From assembly GCA_002862405.1 (NCBI GenBank), contig PKCZ01000012.1, positions 1-46,257 of the forward strand: DNA of 46,257 nt, in the 5' to 3' direction. Within the stretch, counting starts at the first letter, position 1. Each line of letters starts with the position of its first letter. This document shows, piece after piece, positions 9,740 through 18,155 of this stretch. Made by a program: the position numbers and the translations under genes. The DNA is from Pseudomonadota bacterium. Lineage in GTDB: Bacteria > Pseudomonadota > Gammaproteobacteria > Pseudomonadales > Halieaceae. The notes under the pieces were generated by a model. That model did no database searches and was not told the origin of the DNA. It saw only the letters and a list, made by a program, of their open reading frames with translations.

Positions 9740-10398
9740 GCCTGCCATTCCCAGAGCGTGCCGGTCGGGGGCAATTTTTTACTATCAAGATAGGCGCCGT
9801 CTGCCTTGTGGACTAACCGACCTTGCAGGTGCCAATTGACCGCCTCCGGAAAAATAACGTGCTCGAAGTCCAATATTCGAGCGGCGAGTGAGACTGCATC
9901 ATCACCGGATTCGATCGGGACGCTGACCTGCAAAATCGGCGGTCCGCCGTCGAGCTCATTGGTTACGTAATGCACCGTGGCCCCTGCCTCCTTATCACCG
10001 TTATCGATGGCACGCTGATGCGTGTTTAGTCCTGGGTAGTTAGGCAACAGGGATGGGTGAACGTTCACCAGCTTTCCCATGAAGGCATTTATGAATACTG
10101 GCGTAAGGATCCGCATGAAGCCGGCAAGCACAACCACATCAGGACTGTCTTGCTTCACCGCCTCTGCAAGCGCTGCGTCAAAGGCCTCCCTCGATTCATA
10201 CAAGGTGTGATCAACTACCGTGGTATTTATGCCTGCGTCCGATGCGGTTGCAAGGCCGGCTGCATCCGGACGGTTACTAATGACCCGCACCACCTGTCCA
10301 CTGAGCGCTCCTCGGTGCTCAGCTTTGAGGAAAGCCTCCATGTTGGAGCCGCGCCCCGAGATGAGAATCGAAATCCGCTTTTCGGAGATCGAACTCAA
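9736..10398 (-). CDS. purN: Phosphoribosylglycinamide formyltransferase (GAR transformylase, PurN)
   Basis: Transfers a formyl group from 10-formyltetrahydrofolate to GAR, the third step of purine synthesis. The 220-residue protein has the phosphate-binding loop [10 protein letters not shown] near the start. The catalytic set is Asn112 and His114 in NVHPSLLP, and Asp150 in ELDGGPP. The ATG start lies at the end of purM, overlapping it by 4 bases. The purM-purN pair is conserved across gammaproteobacteria and keeps steps three and five of the pathway together. Confidence 0.97.
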   Translation of the reverse strand: MSSISEKRISILISGRGSNMEAFLKAEHRGALSGQVVRVISNRPDAAGLATASDAGINTTVVDHTLYESREAFDAALAEAVKQDSPDVVVLAGFMRILTPVFINAFMGKLVNVHPSLLPNYPGLNTHQRAIDNGDKEAGATVHYVTNELDGGPPILQVSVPIESGDDAVSLAARILDFEHVIFPEAVNWHLQGRLVHKADGAYLDSKKLPPTGTLWEWQA

Positions 10399-11435
10399 AA
10401 AGTGAACTCCACCATACCGTTGCCTTCAGCGATCGTGCCCAGCTCCCAACAGTTCAAACCCTGATCTGAGAGCAACTGAAGGGCGGCCTCTGCCTTGCTG
10501 GGACCGACGATCACGGTCATGCCAATGCCGCAGTTGAAGGTTCGATGCATCTCGTCTTCGGCAACGCCACCCGCCGTAGCCAGCCACTGGAAAACAGGGG
10601 GTAGCTCCCAGGTTTGTTTATCGAGGACGGCCGAGCAACCGTTAGGTAGCACGCGAGGAATATTTTCCAACAAACCACCTCCCGTAATGTGCGCTAGTGC
10701 ATGCGGTTTTATTTCCCGCTGAAGGGCGAGAAGAGATTTGTTGTAAATCTCTGTAGGAGCCATCAGCGCATCGGCTAAGGTCGTTTCACCGCAGGACGCG
10801 GACAGTTCAGCACCAGACACCTCAATAATCTTGCGGATCAGAGAATATCCGTTTGAATGCGGTCCTGATGAGGCAATCGCAATGATCTTGTCACCCGGTG
10901 CAACTTTGTGACCGTCGATAATCTGATTTTTTTCCACGACACCAACGCAAAATCCGGCAAGGTCGTAGTCGTCACCTTCGTACATGCCCGGCATTTCAGC
11001 TGTTTCACCGCCGACAAGCGCTGCGCCCGCGAGCTCACACCCTTTACCAATACCCTCTATGACATCGGCCGCTACATCAACGTTCAATTTGCCGGTGGCG
11101 TAATAGTCGAGGAATAGCAGCGGTTCCGCGCCCACCACGGCAATATCGTTACTACACATGGCGACAAGGTCGATGCCGATGGTGTTGTGCCTGCCGAGCT
11201 GCATGGCAAGACGGAGTTTTGTGCCAACCCCGTCAGTACCGGATACCAAGACAGGGCTTCGGTAACCCTCCGGGATCTCGCATAGCGCACCAAAGCCTCC
11301 TACTCCTCCTAAGACTTCAGGCCGCCGGGTCGCTTTTGAAATATGCTTGATGCGATCGACCAATGCGTTCCCGGCATCGATATCAACGCCTGCATCTTTG
11401 TAGGTCAAACCAGGGGATGTTGGTTCGTCTGTCAT
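10395..11435 (-). CDS. purM: Phosphoribosylformylglycinamidine cyclo-ligase (AIR synthetase, PurM)
   Basis: Closes the imidazole ring to form AIR, using ATP. The 346-residue length is standard. The family hallmark segments are present: [15 protein letters not shown] near the N-terminus, [13 protein letters not shown], the [11 protein letters not shown] loop and [13 protein letters not shown]. The ATG has GAGAGG about 6 bases upstream. It is the first gene of a purM-purN-DUF3108 unit and is divergent from the DUF2066 gene across an 88-base gap that must carry both promoters. I see no clear PurR-type operator there. Confidence 0.98.
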   Translation of the reverse strand: MTDEPTSPGLTYKDAGVDIDAGNALVDRIKHISKATRRPEVLGGVGGFGALCEIPEGYRSPVLVSGTDGVGTKLRLAMQLGRHNTIGIDLVAMCSNDIAVVGAEPLLFLDYYATGKLNVDVAADVIEGIGKGCELAGAALVGGETAEMPGMYEGDDYDLAGFCVGVVEKNQIIDGHKVAPGDKIIAIASSGPHSNGYSLIRKIIEVSGAELSASCGETTLADALMAPTEIYNKSLLALQREIKPHALAHITGGGLLENIPRVLPNGCSAVLDKQTWELPPVFQWLATAGGVAEDEMHRTFNCGIGMTVIVGPSKAEAALQLLSDQGLNCWELGTIAEGNGMVEFTF

Positions 11436-11523
11436 AGCTTGCCTCTCGTCACGGCGAGAAGGTTACTCGCTGGCAAAGTGAGAGGAAAGCGACCGAGACA
11501 ACTTTCGCTGTTAAACTCGATAT

Positions 11524-12573
11524 ATGAGACTTTTTTACAGACAGTTTTTTACTCTTGCGTTGGTTGTTGGGTGGCTGGTGCTGCCTCTAACAGCAGCGGC
11601 TCAAGATAGTTTTTTCTCAGAGCAGGTCGCTGTTGCTGATAGAGGAAGTGCTGAGCTATCGCGTGCAGCTCGGGAGGGTTTGACGCGGCTGTTGATAAAA
11701 GTTTCCGGCAATGAGGCTATTCTCGATGAGGCAGCATTCCGAGAGGCTGTGGGTATTGCGCAAGAACACGTGTTGCTCTATAGCTATCGTGAGGACGAGG
11801 CAGGCGATGTCGTCTTTCTTGAGTTCGATGACGCATTCGTTAGAGGCCTGTTTAGGGATGAATCGGTTCCGTACTGGGAGCAACGCAGACCCCCCGTTGT
11901 GGTGTGGGTAGCGTTGGATGAGCCCTTCTCGCGGCGGTTCGCTGCGCGCTCCGATGATGTGGACCTCCTGGTGCCGTCCATCGAACGCTTCGAGGCCCGC
12001 GGGGTGGAAGCGCGATTCCCACTGCTCGATCTGACAGACGCGGCAATGGTGCCCGTTAGCGCGCTTTGGACTCGAGACTTCGACCAGATTCGGAAAGGGT
12101 CACGTCGCTATGGTTCTGAGCATTCACTGGTAGGTCGTTGGATCGACTTGAGCGACGGCAGCAAACTCGTTGATTGGTATTACGTCGGGCCCGATATCGA
12201 GATGCACAAACAGATGCGCCTCAGCGACTTGGACGGCATATGGGATGTGGGTGTTGATCTTTCTGTTGATGCTATGCGCGACTCATTAGCCGTGACACTG
12301 CAGCAGTTCGAAGTATCAGATGCCATTGCCGTTACGGTCCGCGGGGTAAGCTCGTTTGCTGACTACAGGGCAGTATCAACCGTATTCAAACAGCTGGCAG
12401 AGTTGGTTGAACTGCGTATTGACTCAGTGGGCCAGGATACGCTGACCTACCGCGTTGTCGGGGTCTCTTCAGCCGAGGAGGTCGCTCGACTGATTCCAAG
12501 TCGCTCAGGGTTGCGCGTGCAATCAGCAACTAATCGAGCACAACTAGACCTTACATGGGAGAGCATTCAGTGA
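11524..12573 (+). CDS. DUF2066 domain-containing exported protein
   Basis: A 349-residue protein with a clear signal peptide: basic RLFYRQ, then a hydrophobic stretch ending LTAAAQ. The mature part fits the DUF2066 family, which has no known biochemical activity. The family normally sits beside purM and the perM-hda genes, as here. A signal peptide places it in the periplasm or inner-membrane periphery. No good ribosome-binding site is visible ahead of the ATG, which lies within a TA-rich GATATATG sequence. Its last bases overlap the perM start as GTGA. Confidence 0.85.
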   Translation: MRLFYRQFFTLALVVGWLVLPLTAAAQDSFFSEQVAVADRGSAELSRAAREGLTRLLIKVSGNEAILDEAAFREAVGIAQEHVLLYSYREDEAGDVVFLEFDDAFVRGLFRDESVPYWEQRRPPVVVWVALDEPFSRRFAARSDDVDLLVPSIERFEARGVEARFPLLDLTDAAMVPVSALWTRDFDQIRKGSRRYGSEHSLVGRWIDLSDGSKLVDWYYVGPDIEMHKQMRLSDLDGIWDVGVDLSVDAMRDSLAVTLQQFEVSDAIAVTVRGVSSFADYRAVSTVFKQLAELVELRIDSVGQDTLTYRVVGVSSAEEVARLIPSRSGLRVQSATNRAQLDLTWESIQ

Positions 12574-13652
12574 CAGACCAACCGACTGCACAGTCCAGCA
12601 CCTTGCGATGGTTACCCGTACTCATCGTCGTTGTGTTGGTGCTACTCCTATTCGTGCAGCTGAGAGATATCCTGATGCCCTTTGCGGTCGGTGCGCTGAT
12701 TGCCTACTTGGGTGATCCTCTTGTAGACCGGCTCGAGGCACGCGGCGTCACGCGCACCAGTGGCGTTGCTTTAGTTTTTGCGTTGTTAATGGCGATCCTT
12801 GTCATTATCGCCGCGGTCGTGGTCCCGGTTCTCATACAGCAGTTATCGCAATTGGCGGCAGCGATTCCCGATGCGTATCGATGGGTCTCTGAAGTTGCCG
12901 TGCCGAAATTACAGTCGCAATTAAGTCTAAGCCCAGTTGCATTGCCGACCATCGATTGGCAAACCAGCCTGTCCGAGCACTGGCAGTCCGTTGGGCAAGT
13001 CACTGGCGGGGTCGTTCAGAAAGTAACGACGTCGAGCCTGTCGCTGATCGCCGGTATTCTCAATCTCGCGCTCATTCCCGTTGTGGCCTTTTATATAATG
13101 CGCGATTGGGACCTCATGATGGCGGGTCTTCTAAAGCTTGTACCGCGCGCCTGGGTGACCAACGTGACGGAATCTGTCGCCGAGGCCCACGGTGTGCTCG
13201 AGGCATTTGTTCGTGGACAGTTCGTCGTTATGGGTGCGCAGGCGCTCATGTATAGCTTTGGTCTCTGGCTGGTAGGACTGAATTACGCTGTTCTTCTGGG
13301 CTTAATGGCAGGTGTGGCTGCCCTGATTCCTTACGCAGGCGCGGTGATCGGAATTGGTAGTGCAATGATTGTGGGGTACTTCCAGTTCGGACTCGATCCG
13401 CTAGCGCTGGGTTTAGTTGCATCCGTCTTTGTTATCGGTCAGCTGATTGAGAGTTTTCTTCTCACACCCATCCTGATTGGTGACCGTATAGGGCTCCATC
13501 CTGTCGCCGTGATTTTCGCGCTCATGGCTGGCGGGCAGTTAGCGGGCTTCACGGGCGTATTGGTTGCACTCCCCGCGGCCGCGGTCTTGCTGGTATTTGG
13601 TCGACGTCTTGTTGACGCCTATCTTTCTACTGACGTCTACAACGCGGACTAA
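12570..13652 (+). CDS. perM: AI-2E family transporter / PerM-like permease
   Basis: A 360-residue membrane protein of the AI-2 exporter-like superfamily, with about eight helices and the usual extra-membrane region in the middle (about 70-150). GLLAALIPYAGA-type sequence is present as VAALIPYAGAVIGIG, followed by PILIGDRIGLHPVAVIFALM, both typical. Members export small molecules or ions, and substrates vary. GTG at 12570 is chosen because it overlaps the preceding TGA as GTGA and has GGGAG 8-12 bases upstream. An ATG five codons earlier is in frame. It is adjacent to hda, as in Pseudomonas. Confidence 0.9.
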   Translation: MTDQPTAQSSTLRWLPVLIVVVLVLLLFVQLRDILMPFAVGALIAYLGDPLVDRLEARGVTRTSGVALVFALLMAILVIIAAVVVPVLIQQLSQLAAAIPDAYRWVSEVAVPKLQSQLSLSPVALPTIDWQTSLSEHWQSVGQVTGGVVQKVTTSSLSLIAGILNLALIPVVAFYIMRDWDLMMAGLLKLVPRAWVTNVTESVAEAHGVLEAFVRGQFVVMGAQALMYSFGLWLVGLNYAVLLGLMAGVAALIPYAGAVIGIGSAMIVGYFQFGLDPLALGLVASVFVIGQLIESFLLTPILIGDRIGLHPVAVIFALMAGGQLAGFTGVLVALPAAAVLLVFGRRLVDAYLSTDVYNAD

Positions 13653-13661
13653 GTCTGATTT

Positions 13662-14351
13662 ATGAGTGGTCGATCAGCGCAGTTAGTCCTGCCTATATCG
13701 GTAAATCCAGACGCCACCTGGAGTCATTGGGTATCTCGCGAGGTAACTGGCGAGGTCGAGAGCTTTGCTAGGGCACTGCTTGATCAGGGTGGAGCCGGTT
13801 TCTTTCTGTGGGCGTCCGAGGGGCAAGGAAAGAGTCATTTTCTACAAGCTTGTTGTGCCGCTAAGCTCAGTGCGCGTTATCTGCCCATGGAATCACTGCT
13901 CAATTACCCACCCGAGGCGGTACTAGAACATGCCGAGAAGGAAACCATGGTGGTTGTCGATGATATTCACCTCATCGATGACCATCGTTCGTGGCAAGAG
14001 GCGTTGTTCCATTGCTTCAATCGATGTTTAGAAACAGGTACACCCTTCCTTGCATCCGCAACGCAGTCGCCGGCCGGCATGAAGAGCGTACTCGCTGACC
14101 TCCAATCAAGACTCTCGTTGTTGACCACATTCAAACTACCTGCCTGGGAGTTGGATGATTTCGAGCGACTGCTTGGCCATTTGGCGCGTGATCGCGGTTT
14201 GCTACTTAGCGATGAGGTTGCGCGCTACCTAACGCTGCGGATTCAGCGCCGACCCCTGGATGCGGTTAAGGTGATTGCTGCCATTGACGAGTCGACGCTG
14301 GTGGAAAAACGATCACCTACTATTCCGTTTTTGAAGCTACTCGGTCTTTGA
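13662..14351 (+). CDS. hda: DnaA regulatory inactivator Hda
   Basis: A 229-residue AAA+ protein homologous to DnaA domain III. With the DNA-loaded beta clamp it stimulates hydrolysis of ATP bound to DnaA, preventing re-initiation. The N-terminal QLVLP (residues 7-11) is the clamp-binding motif, where E. coli Hda has QLSLP. SEGQGKSHF (53-60) is the Walker A region, and VVVDDIHLID (97-106) is Walker B. It follows perM by 9 bases and ends 15 bases from the convergent YhhQ gene. Confidence 0.95.
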   Translation: MSGRSAQLVLPISVNPDATWSHWVSREVTGEVESFARALLDQGGAGFFLWASEGQGKSHFLQACCAAKLSARYLPMESLLNYPPEAVLEHAEKETMVVVDDIHLIDDHRSWQEALFHCFNRCLETGTPFLASATQSPAGMKSVLADLQSRLSLLTTFKLPAWELDDFERLLGHLARDRGLLLSDEVARYLTLRIQRRPLDAVKVIAAIDESTLVEKRSPTIPFLKLLGL

Positions 14352-14366
14352 CCGACGACGCAGCAC

Positions 14367-15134
14367 TTATTCGGTTGCGGCAATTTCGTCGGGGCCGAGT
14401 TGAAGGTAGCCGCGAAGTCTAGCGACGAGAATGTAAAGCGGAATTGTATCAAGCAGAGCGACAGTCGCCTTAAACCCGTAGTTGCTAGCGACCAATACAA
14501 GGAGTGTGGATAGCGTCATCTCACCCCGATAGAACACGGCGCCAAACGTCACAGTGACCACCATGACGGAATCAACTAACTGACTCAGAAGCGTACTGAA
14601 GTTATTCCGAATCCAGAGATGCTTACCTTTGGTGACACGTTTCCAGAAGTGGAACAGCTGCACGTCACAGTATTGCGCGGTGATGTAAGCCACCATCGAC
14701 GCGGTGACTGCGCCACTCGTCATGGCGTACATCACTGAAAAGAGTTCGACGTTGCCCTCTAGGCTGCCACCCTGTGGTAAGGCTACGGGCGCAGCCAGCT
14801 GTAAAACTTGCCAAGGCGGCATGTTGCTGAGATCCACCGATGCCACATACTGGCCTGCAGTCATGACCAGCAGAATAAAGCCATTGATAAACAGCCCTAC
14901 GGTTACCAAGAAGTTTGCTCGTTTTTTTCCGTAGAGTTCACTGACCAAGTCCGTGCACAAAAAGGTAATGGGGTAGGGCAGGACGCCAACAGCTAAGGCG
15001 AAGGGGCCAAGCTGTATAAATTTTGTGATGCCGATGACATTTAGCAATGTCATGGCTGACAGGAAGACACCGGCCAGCACTAAAAAAACACGCTCCCGAC
15101 GCTCGGTGAGCGCAGCACCCGCGACGGTATTCAA
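14367..15134 (-). CDS. yhhQ: Queuosine precursor transporter, YhhQ/VUT family
   Basis: A 255-residue membrane protein with about six helices. The segments YPITFLCTDLVSELYGKKRAN and VDSVMVVTVTFG identify the Vut_1/YhhQ family. E. coli YhhQ imports 7-cyano- and 7-aminomethyl-7-deazaguanine for tRNA queuosine. The start is probably TTG 15134, which overlaps the stop of the upstream SDR gene as TTGA; an in-frame GTG at codon 17 is the alternative. Its position after an SDR and near a PTPS-family gene suggests a pteridine or deazaguanine theme, but that is inference. Confidence 0.87.
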   Translation of the reverse strand: MNTVAGAALTERRERVFLVLAGVFLSAMTLLNVIGITKFIQLGPFALAVGVLPYPITFLCTDLVSELYGKKRANFLVTVGLFINGFILLVMTAGQYVASVDLSNMPPWQVLQLAAPVALPQGGSLEGNVELFSVMYAMTSGAVTASMVAYITAQYCDVQLFHFWKRVTKGKHLWIRNNFSTLLSQLVDSVMVVTVTFGAVFYRGEMTLSTLLVLVASNYGFKATVALLDTIPLYILVARLRGYLQLGPDEIAATE

Positions 15135-15838
15135 TGTTCTATCTGCCCTAAATTTGCGTGAATAACCGACCCATTTACGACCGGACTCTCGTGAGCCCAG
15201 GTAACAACGCCCGCGATCTCCTCGGGCTTGATGAGGCGGCCATAGCCATTTTTTGAGCCTATTTCAACCATTAGATCGGTATCACCACCTAAATGCTGCT
15301 TCAGCATTTCTGTGTCAGTAAACCCGGGGCAAACCATGGCTGTATGAATGCCCGATCCAATCAAATCCTGGCAGGTTGCCCGCATTTGTCCCAGTTGTGC
15401 ATGCTTACTGACAACGTAGCTGTAAGCCCCTGCGACGGCTTTTTCGGATAATGTCGACCCGACGAAAATTACGCTGGAGCCTGCTGCCATGTGGGTCATC
15501 AACTGACGATTTAAGGTATTCACCGCAAGCACATTAACGGCGAGGACGCGCATGATCGCCTCTGTCTCACAAGACTGTGCACTGTCTTTTAGCATCAGTG
15601 ATGCGTTGTGGATAAGCGCCACCTCACTGGATTCAGCCGGTAAATGTGCGATGCAGGCATGCCCCGCATTTACAGCTCCGTTATCGGCGCTGAGATCGGC
15701 GGCTATATTGATGACGCCCTGAACTGGGCTGGGCCGTCGAGCTATATTGATTACGGAGTAACCGCGAGCTAAAAATTGTTCGGCAGTTGCAGCACCGATT
15801 CCCGAGCTCGCGCCTGTTATGATGGCTGTTTTTTGCAT
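15131..15838 (-). CDS. Short-chain dehydrogenase/reductase (SDR)
   Basis: A 235-residue classical SDR. TGASSGIG (8-15) binds the nicotinamide cofactor. NVLAVN (102-107) contributes the structural Asn, Ser128 is the catalytic serine, and YVVSK (141-145) gives the Tyr and Lys. VCPGFTDTEM (169-178) is the usual post-active-site loop. An IARRP segment after the second strand suggests preference for NADP(H). The substrate is unknown. The gene is coupled to yhhQ and divergent from a PTPS-family gene, so a pteridine reductase resembling sepiapterin or dihydromonapterin reductase is possible. An ordinary oxidoreductase is equally possible. Confidence 0.88.
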   Translation of the reverse strand: MQKTAIITGASSGIGAATAEQFLARGYSVINIARRPSPVQGVINIAADLSADNGAVNAGHACIAHLPAESSEVALIHNASLMLKDSAQSCETEAIMRVLAVNVLAVNTLNRQLMTHMAAGSSVIFVGSTLSEKAVAGAYSYVVSKHAQLGQMRATCQDLIGSGIHTAMVCPGFTDTEMLKQHLGGDTDLMVEIGSKNGYGRLIKPEEIAGVVTWAHESPVVNGSVIHANLGQIEH

Positions 15839-15902
15839 GCTAATGATAGGAACCTCTTTTTTACGCGCAGGTTATCCTACGCGGGTCTCATCGGCTAGGA
15901 TT

Positions 15903-15921
15903 GCGAGCAATAAGTGCTCGC
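15903..15921. repeat. Perfect 7-base inverted repeat in the SDR/PTPS intergenic region
   Basis: GCGAGCA and TGCTCGC flank a 5-base spacer (ATAAG) in the 146-base gap between two divergent genes. No T-run follows on either strand, so it is not a terminator. It could be an operator for a dimeric regulator of the divergent pair or a leader hairpin. I see no second copy nearby. Confidence 0.4.
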
Positions 15922-15984
15922 GCTGAGTCTGGCGATTGCGGTGCTGCGTATGTGTAAGCGAGTTTGCAGACAAGGGGTGTTTGA

Positions 15985-16467
15985 GTGACACGATTGACGA
16001 CGCTTCATATCGAAAAAGAGGCGCACAAATTTTCATCTGCGCACTACACGATCTTCTCCGCGACGGAGCGCGAGCGATTGCACGGTCACAACTACTTCGT
16101 ATCCGCGCGTATCGTTGCCAAGATGGGCAACAACGGATTTTCCGCTGACTACAACGTCTACAAGCGCCGCATAAAGTTGCTCTGCGACAAATACGATGAG
16201 TACATGCTACTGCCCGAGTTTTCGCCCTTTCAAACACTTGAAACGGTCGACGACGAGATTCATGCCACATTTGCGGGCAAGGTGCTGAAATTTCCTTCGG
16301 ATGAAACGTGGGTGCTGCCCATCGCCAACGTCACGGTTGAGGAGCTCTCTCACCTGTTGCTCAACGAGCTTCTAGCTGCCGAAAATGACGAGGATCTGGT
16401 CGAGGTCGAATTGACAGTTTCTTCGGGCAGCGGCCAAGCTGGGTCCGCTGTTTGGACTGCTGAATAA
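15985..16467 (+). CDS. 6-pyruvoyl-tetrahydropterin synthase / QueD family protein with ExxHGH motif
   Basis: A 160-residue T-fold protein. FSSAHY (His20) and HGHNY (His33 and His35) supply the zinc-binding histidines, and VTVEELSH near the C-terminus is the usual second conserved block. QueD has Cys at the fourth position before HGH (CxxxHGH); here that position is Arg29, and Glu30 gives ERLHGH. As I recall, Glu in this place marks the PTPS-III subgroup, which forms 6-hydroxymethyl-dihydropterin for folate. The gene may therefore act in folate or pterin synthesis rather than queuosine. The start is GTG at 15985; the upstream ribosome site is weak (AAGGGG). Confidence 0.82.
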   Translation: MTRLTTLHIEKEAHKFSSAHYTIFSATERERLHGHNYFVSARIVAKMGNNGFSADYNVYKRRIKLLCDKYDEYMLLPEFSPFQTLETVDDEIHATFAGKVLKFPSDETWVLPIANVTVEELSHLLLNELLAAENDEDLVEVELTVSSGSGQAGSAVWTAE

Positions 16468-16501
16468 AAAAAACAAAAAAATTCACATTTTTTTTGAACT
16501 T

Positions 16502-16530
16502 TTCGATTTGGCTAGGTTCTTACTTATTAT
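16502..16530 (+). promoter_or_regulatory. Putative promoter of the candidate small RNA
   Basis: TATTAT at 16525-16530 matches a sigma-70 -10 element at 5 of 6 positions. The sequence 17 bases upstream (TTCGAT, 16502-16507) is a poor -35. A better -35-like TTGAAC lies at 16494-16499 but is too far away. Transcription would begin near 16537. The AT-rich stretch before it, with runs of A and T at 16466-16495, could help as an UP-like element. Confidence 0.3.
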
Positions 16531-16536
16531 CCAGCA

Positions 16537-16650
16537 GATGGCGTTGCAGCGGGGGCAGCGCGAGGGAAACGTCTGAGGGTCAGATGAGACATCATCTCCC
16601 GATTTGAGTGGCTCCTTTAATTCGCCGGCTTTTTAGCCGGCGTTTTTTTT
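16537..16650 (+). ncRNA. Candidate structured small RNA of about 115 bases
   Basis: This non-coding stretch between the PTPS gene and a convergent lipoprotein gene has three successive hairpins. The first pairs GCGTTGC (16541-16547) with GCAGCGC (16555-16561). The second pairs GGG..AGATGA (16577-16587) with TCATCT-CCC (16592-16600), with a two-base bulge and a GACA loop. The third is a strong terminator (16623-16650). No ORF of note is present. It could be an independent small RNA or the 3' untranslated region of the PTPS transcript. It does not resemble 4.5S or any other RNA I recognise. Confidence 0.4.
16623..16650 (+). terminator. Strong Rho-independent terminator
   Basis: CGCCGGC (16623-16629) pairs perfectly with GCCGGCG (16636-16642) across a 6-base loop, followed by eight T residues. 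It works only for plus-strand transcripts; on the minus strand no T-run follows. It ends whatever is transcribed downstream of the PTPS gene, about 155 bases after that gene's stop. Confidence 0.9.
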
Positions 16651-16653
16651 CCT

Positions 16654-17067
16654 CTATTGTGGCCTTTTATCCTGGTCGATATGCGCCATAATTGATTCAG
16701 CGATCTGCGGTCCCACCAACGTAGCGACGAGCGTACCTTCGGGAGACAAAACGAGGGTGGTGGGGAGAACGGACGGACGCGAGATGTTCAAGTAAGCTGC
16801 TGGATCATCAATGATGTCAAAGGCAATTCCGAGATCATCGGCGTCCGAGATCAGTGCCTCGCCGACTTTGCCATCAAAGTTCACGCCGAGGACCACTACA
16901 TTTTCAATTTGATTCAGTTGATTTAGCTCGGGGATCTCTTCTCGACAGGGTTTGCACCAAATGGCCCAGTAATTGACTACGTTCCATTGGCTCGGCACGA
17001 TACCAGCCTGCTCGCTCGAACAGCCGAGGATCCCGAAACTTGTTAGAAAAACCATCAGTAACCGCAT
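16654..17067 (-). CDS. TlpA-like thiol:disulfide oxidoreductase lipoprotein
   Basis: A short (137-residue) thioredoxin-fold protein. The signal sequence ends in a lipobox, GILGC, with Cys16 as the lipidated residue. The active-site motif WCKPC (Cys38 and Cys41) and a later SVLPTT segment (cis-proline loop) are intact, so it should be redox-active on the periplasmic side of a membrane. TlpA/ResA-type proteins reduce periplasmic thiols, for example in cytochrome c maturation or copper handling, but no such partner gene is adjacent. The ATG has AGGTGGG upstream. It is divergent from wrbA. Confidence 0.85.
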   Translation of the reverse strand: MRLLMVFLTSFGILGCSSEQAGIVPSQWNVVNYWAIWCKPCREEIPELNQLNQIENVVVLGVNFDGKVGEALISDADDLGIAFDIIDDPAAYLNISRPSVLPTTLVLSPEGTLVATLVGPQIAESIMAHIDQDKRPQ

Positions 17068-17163
17068 TTTGACCCACCTTTTTTTGGAGGCGCAGTATAG
17101 CGTGCTCTGAACCCGCCTGTGGGCATGCTAATGTATCAAGGATGTGCAGTTGTTAAGAGGTAG

Positions 17164-18152
<989 letters not shown>

Positions 18153-18155
18153 AAC

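Noticed and set aside
13093-13100. TATAATG inside perM as a promoter
   Set aside because: It is within a coding sequence, with no -35 and no downstream start or RNA that needs it.
16466-16495. A-run and T-run (A7...T8) after the PTPS gene as a terminator
   Set aside because: The hairpin would be only A-U pairs with no GC stem; it looks more like AT-rich promoter-flanking DNA.
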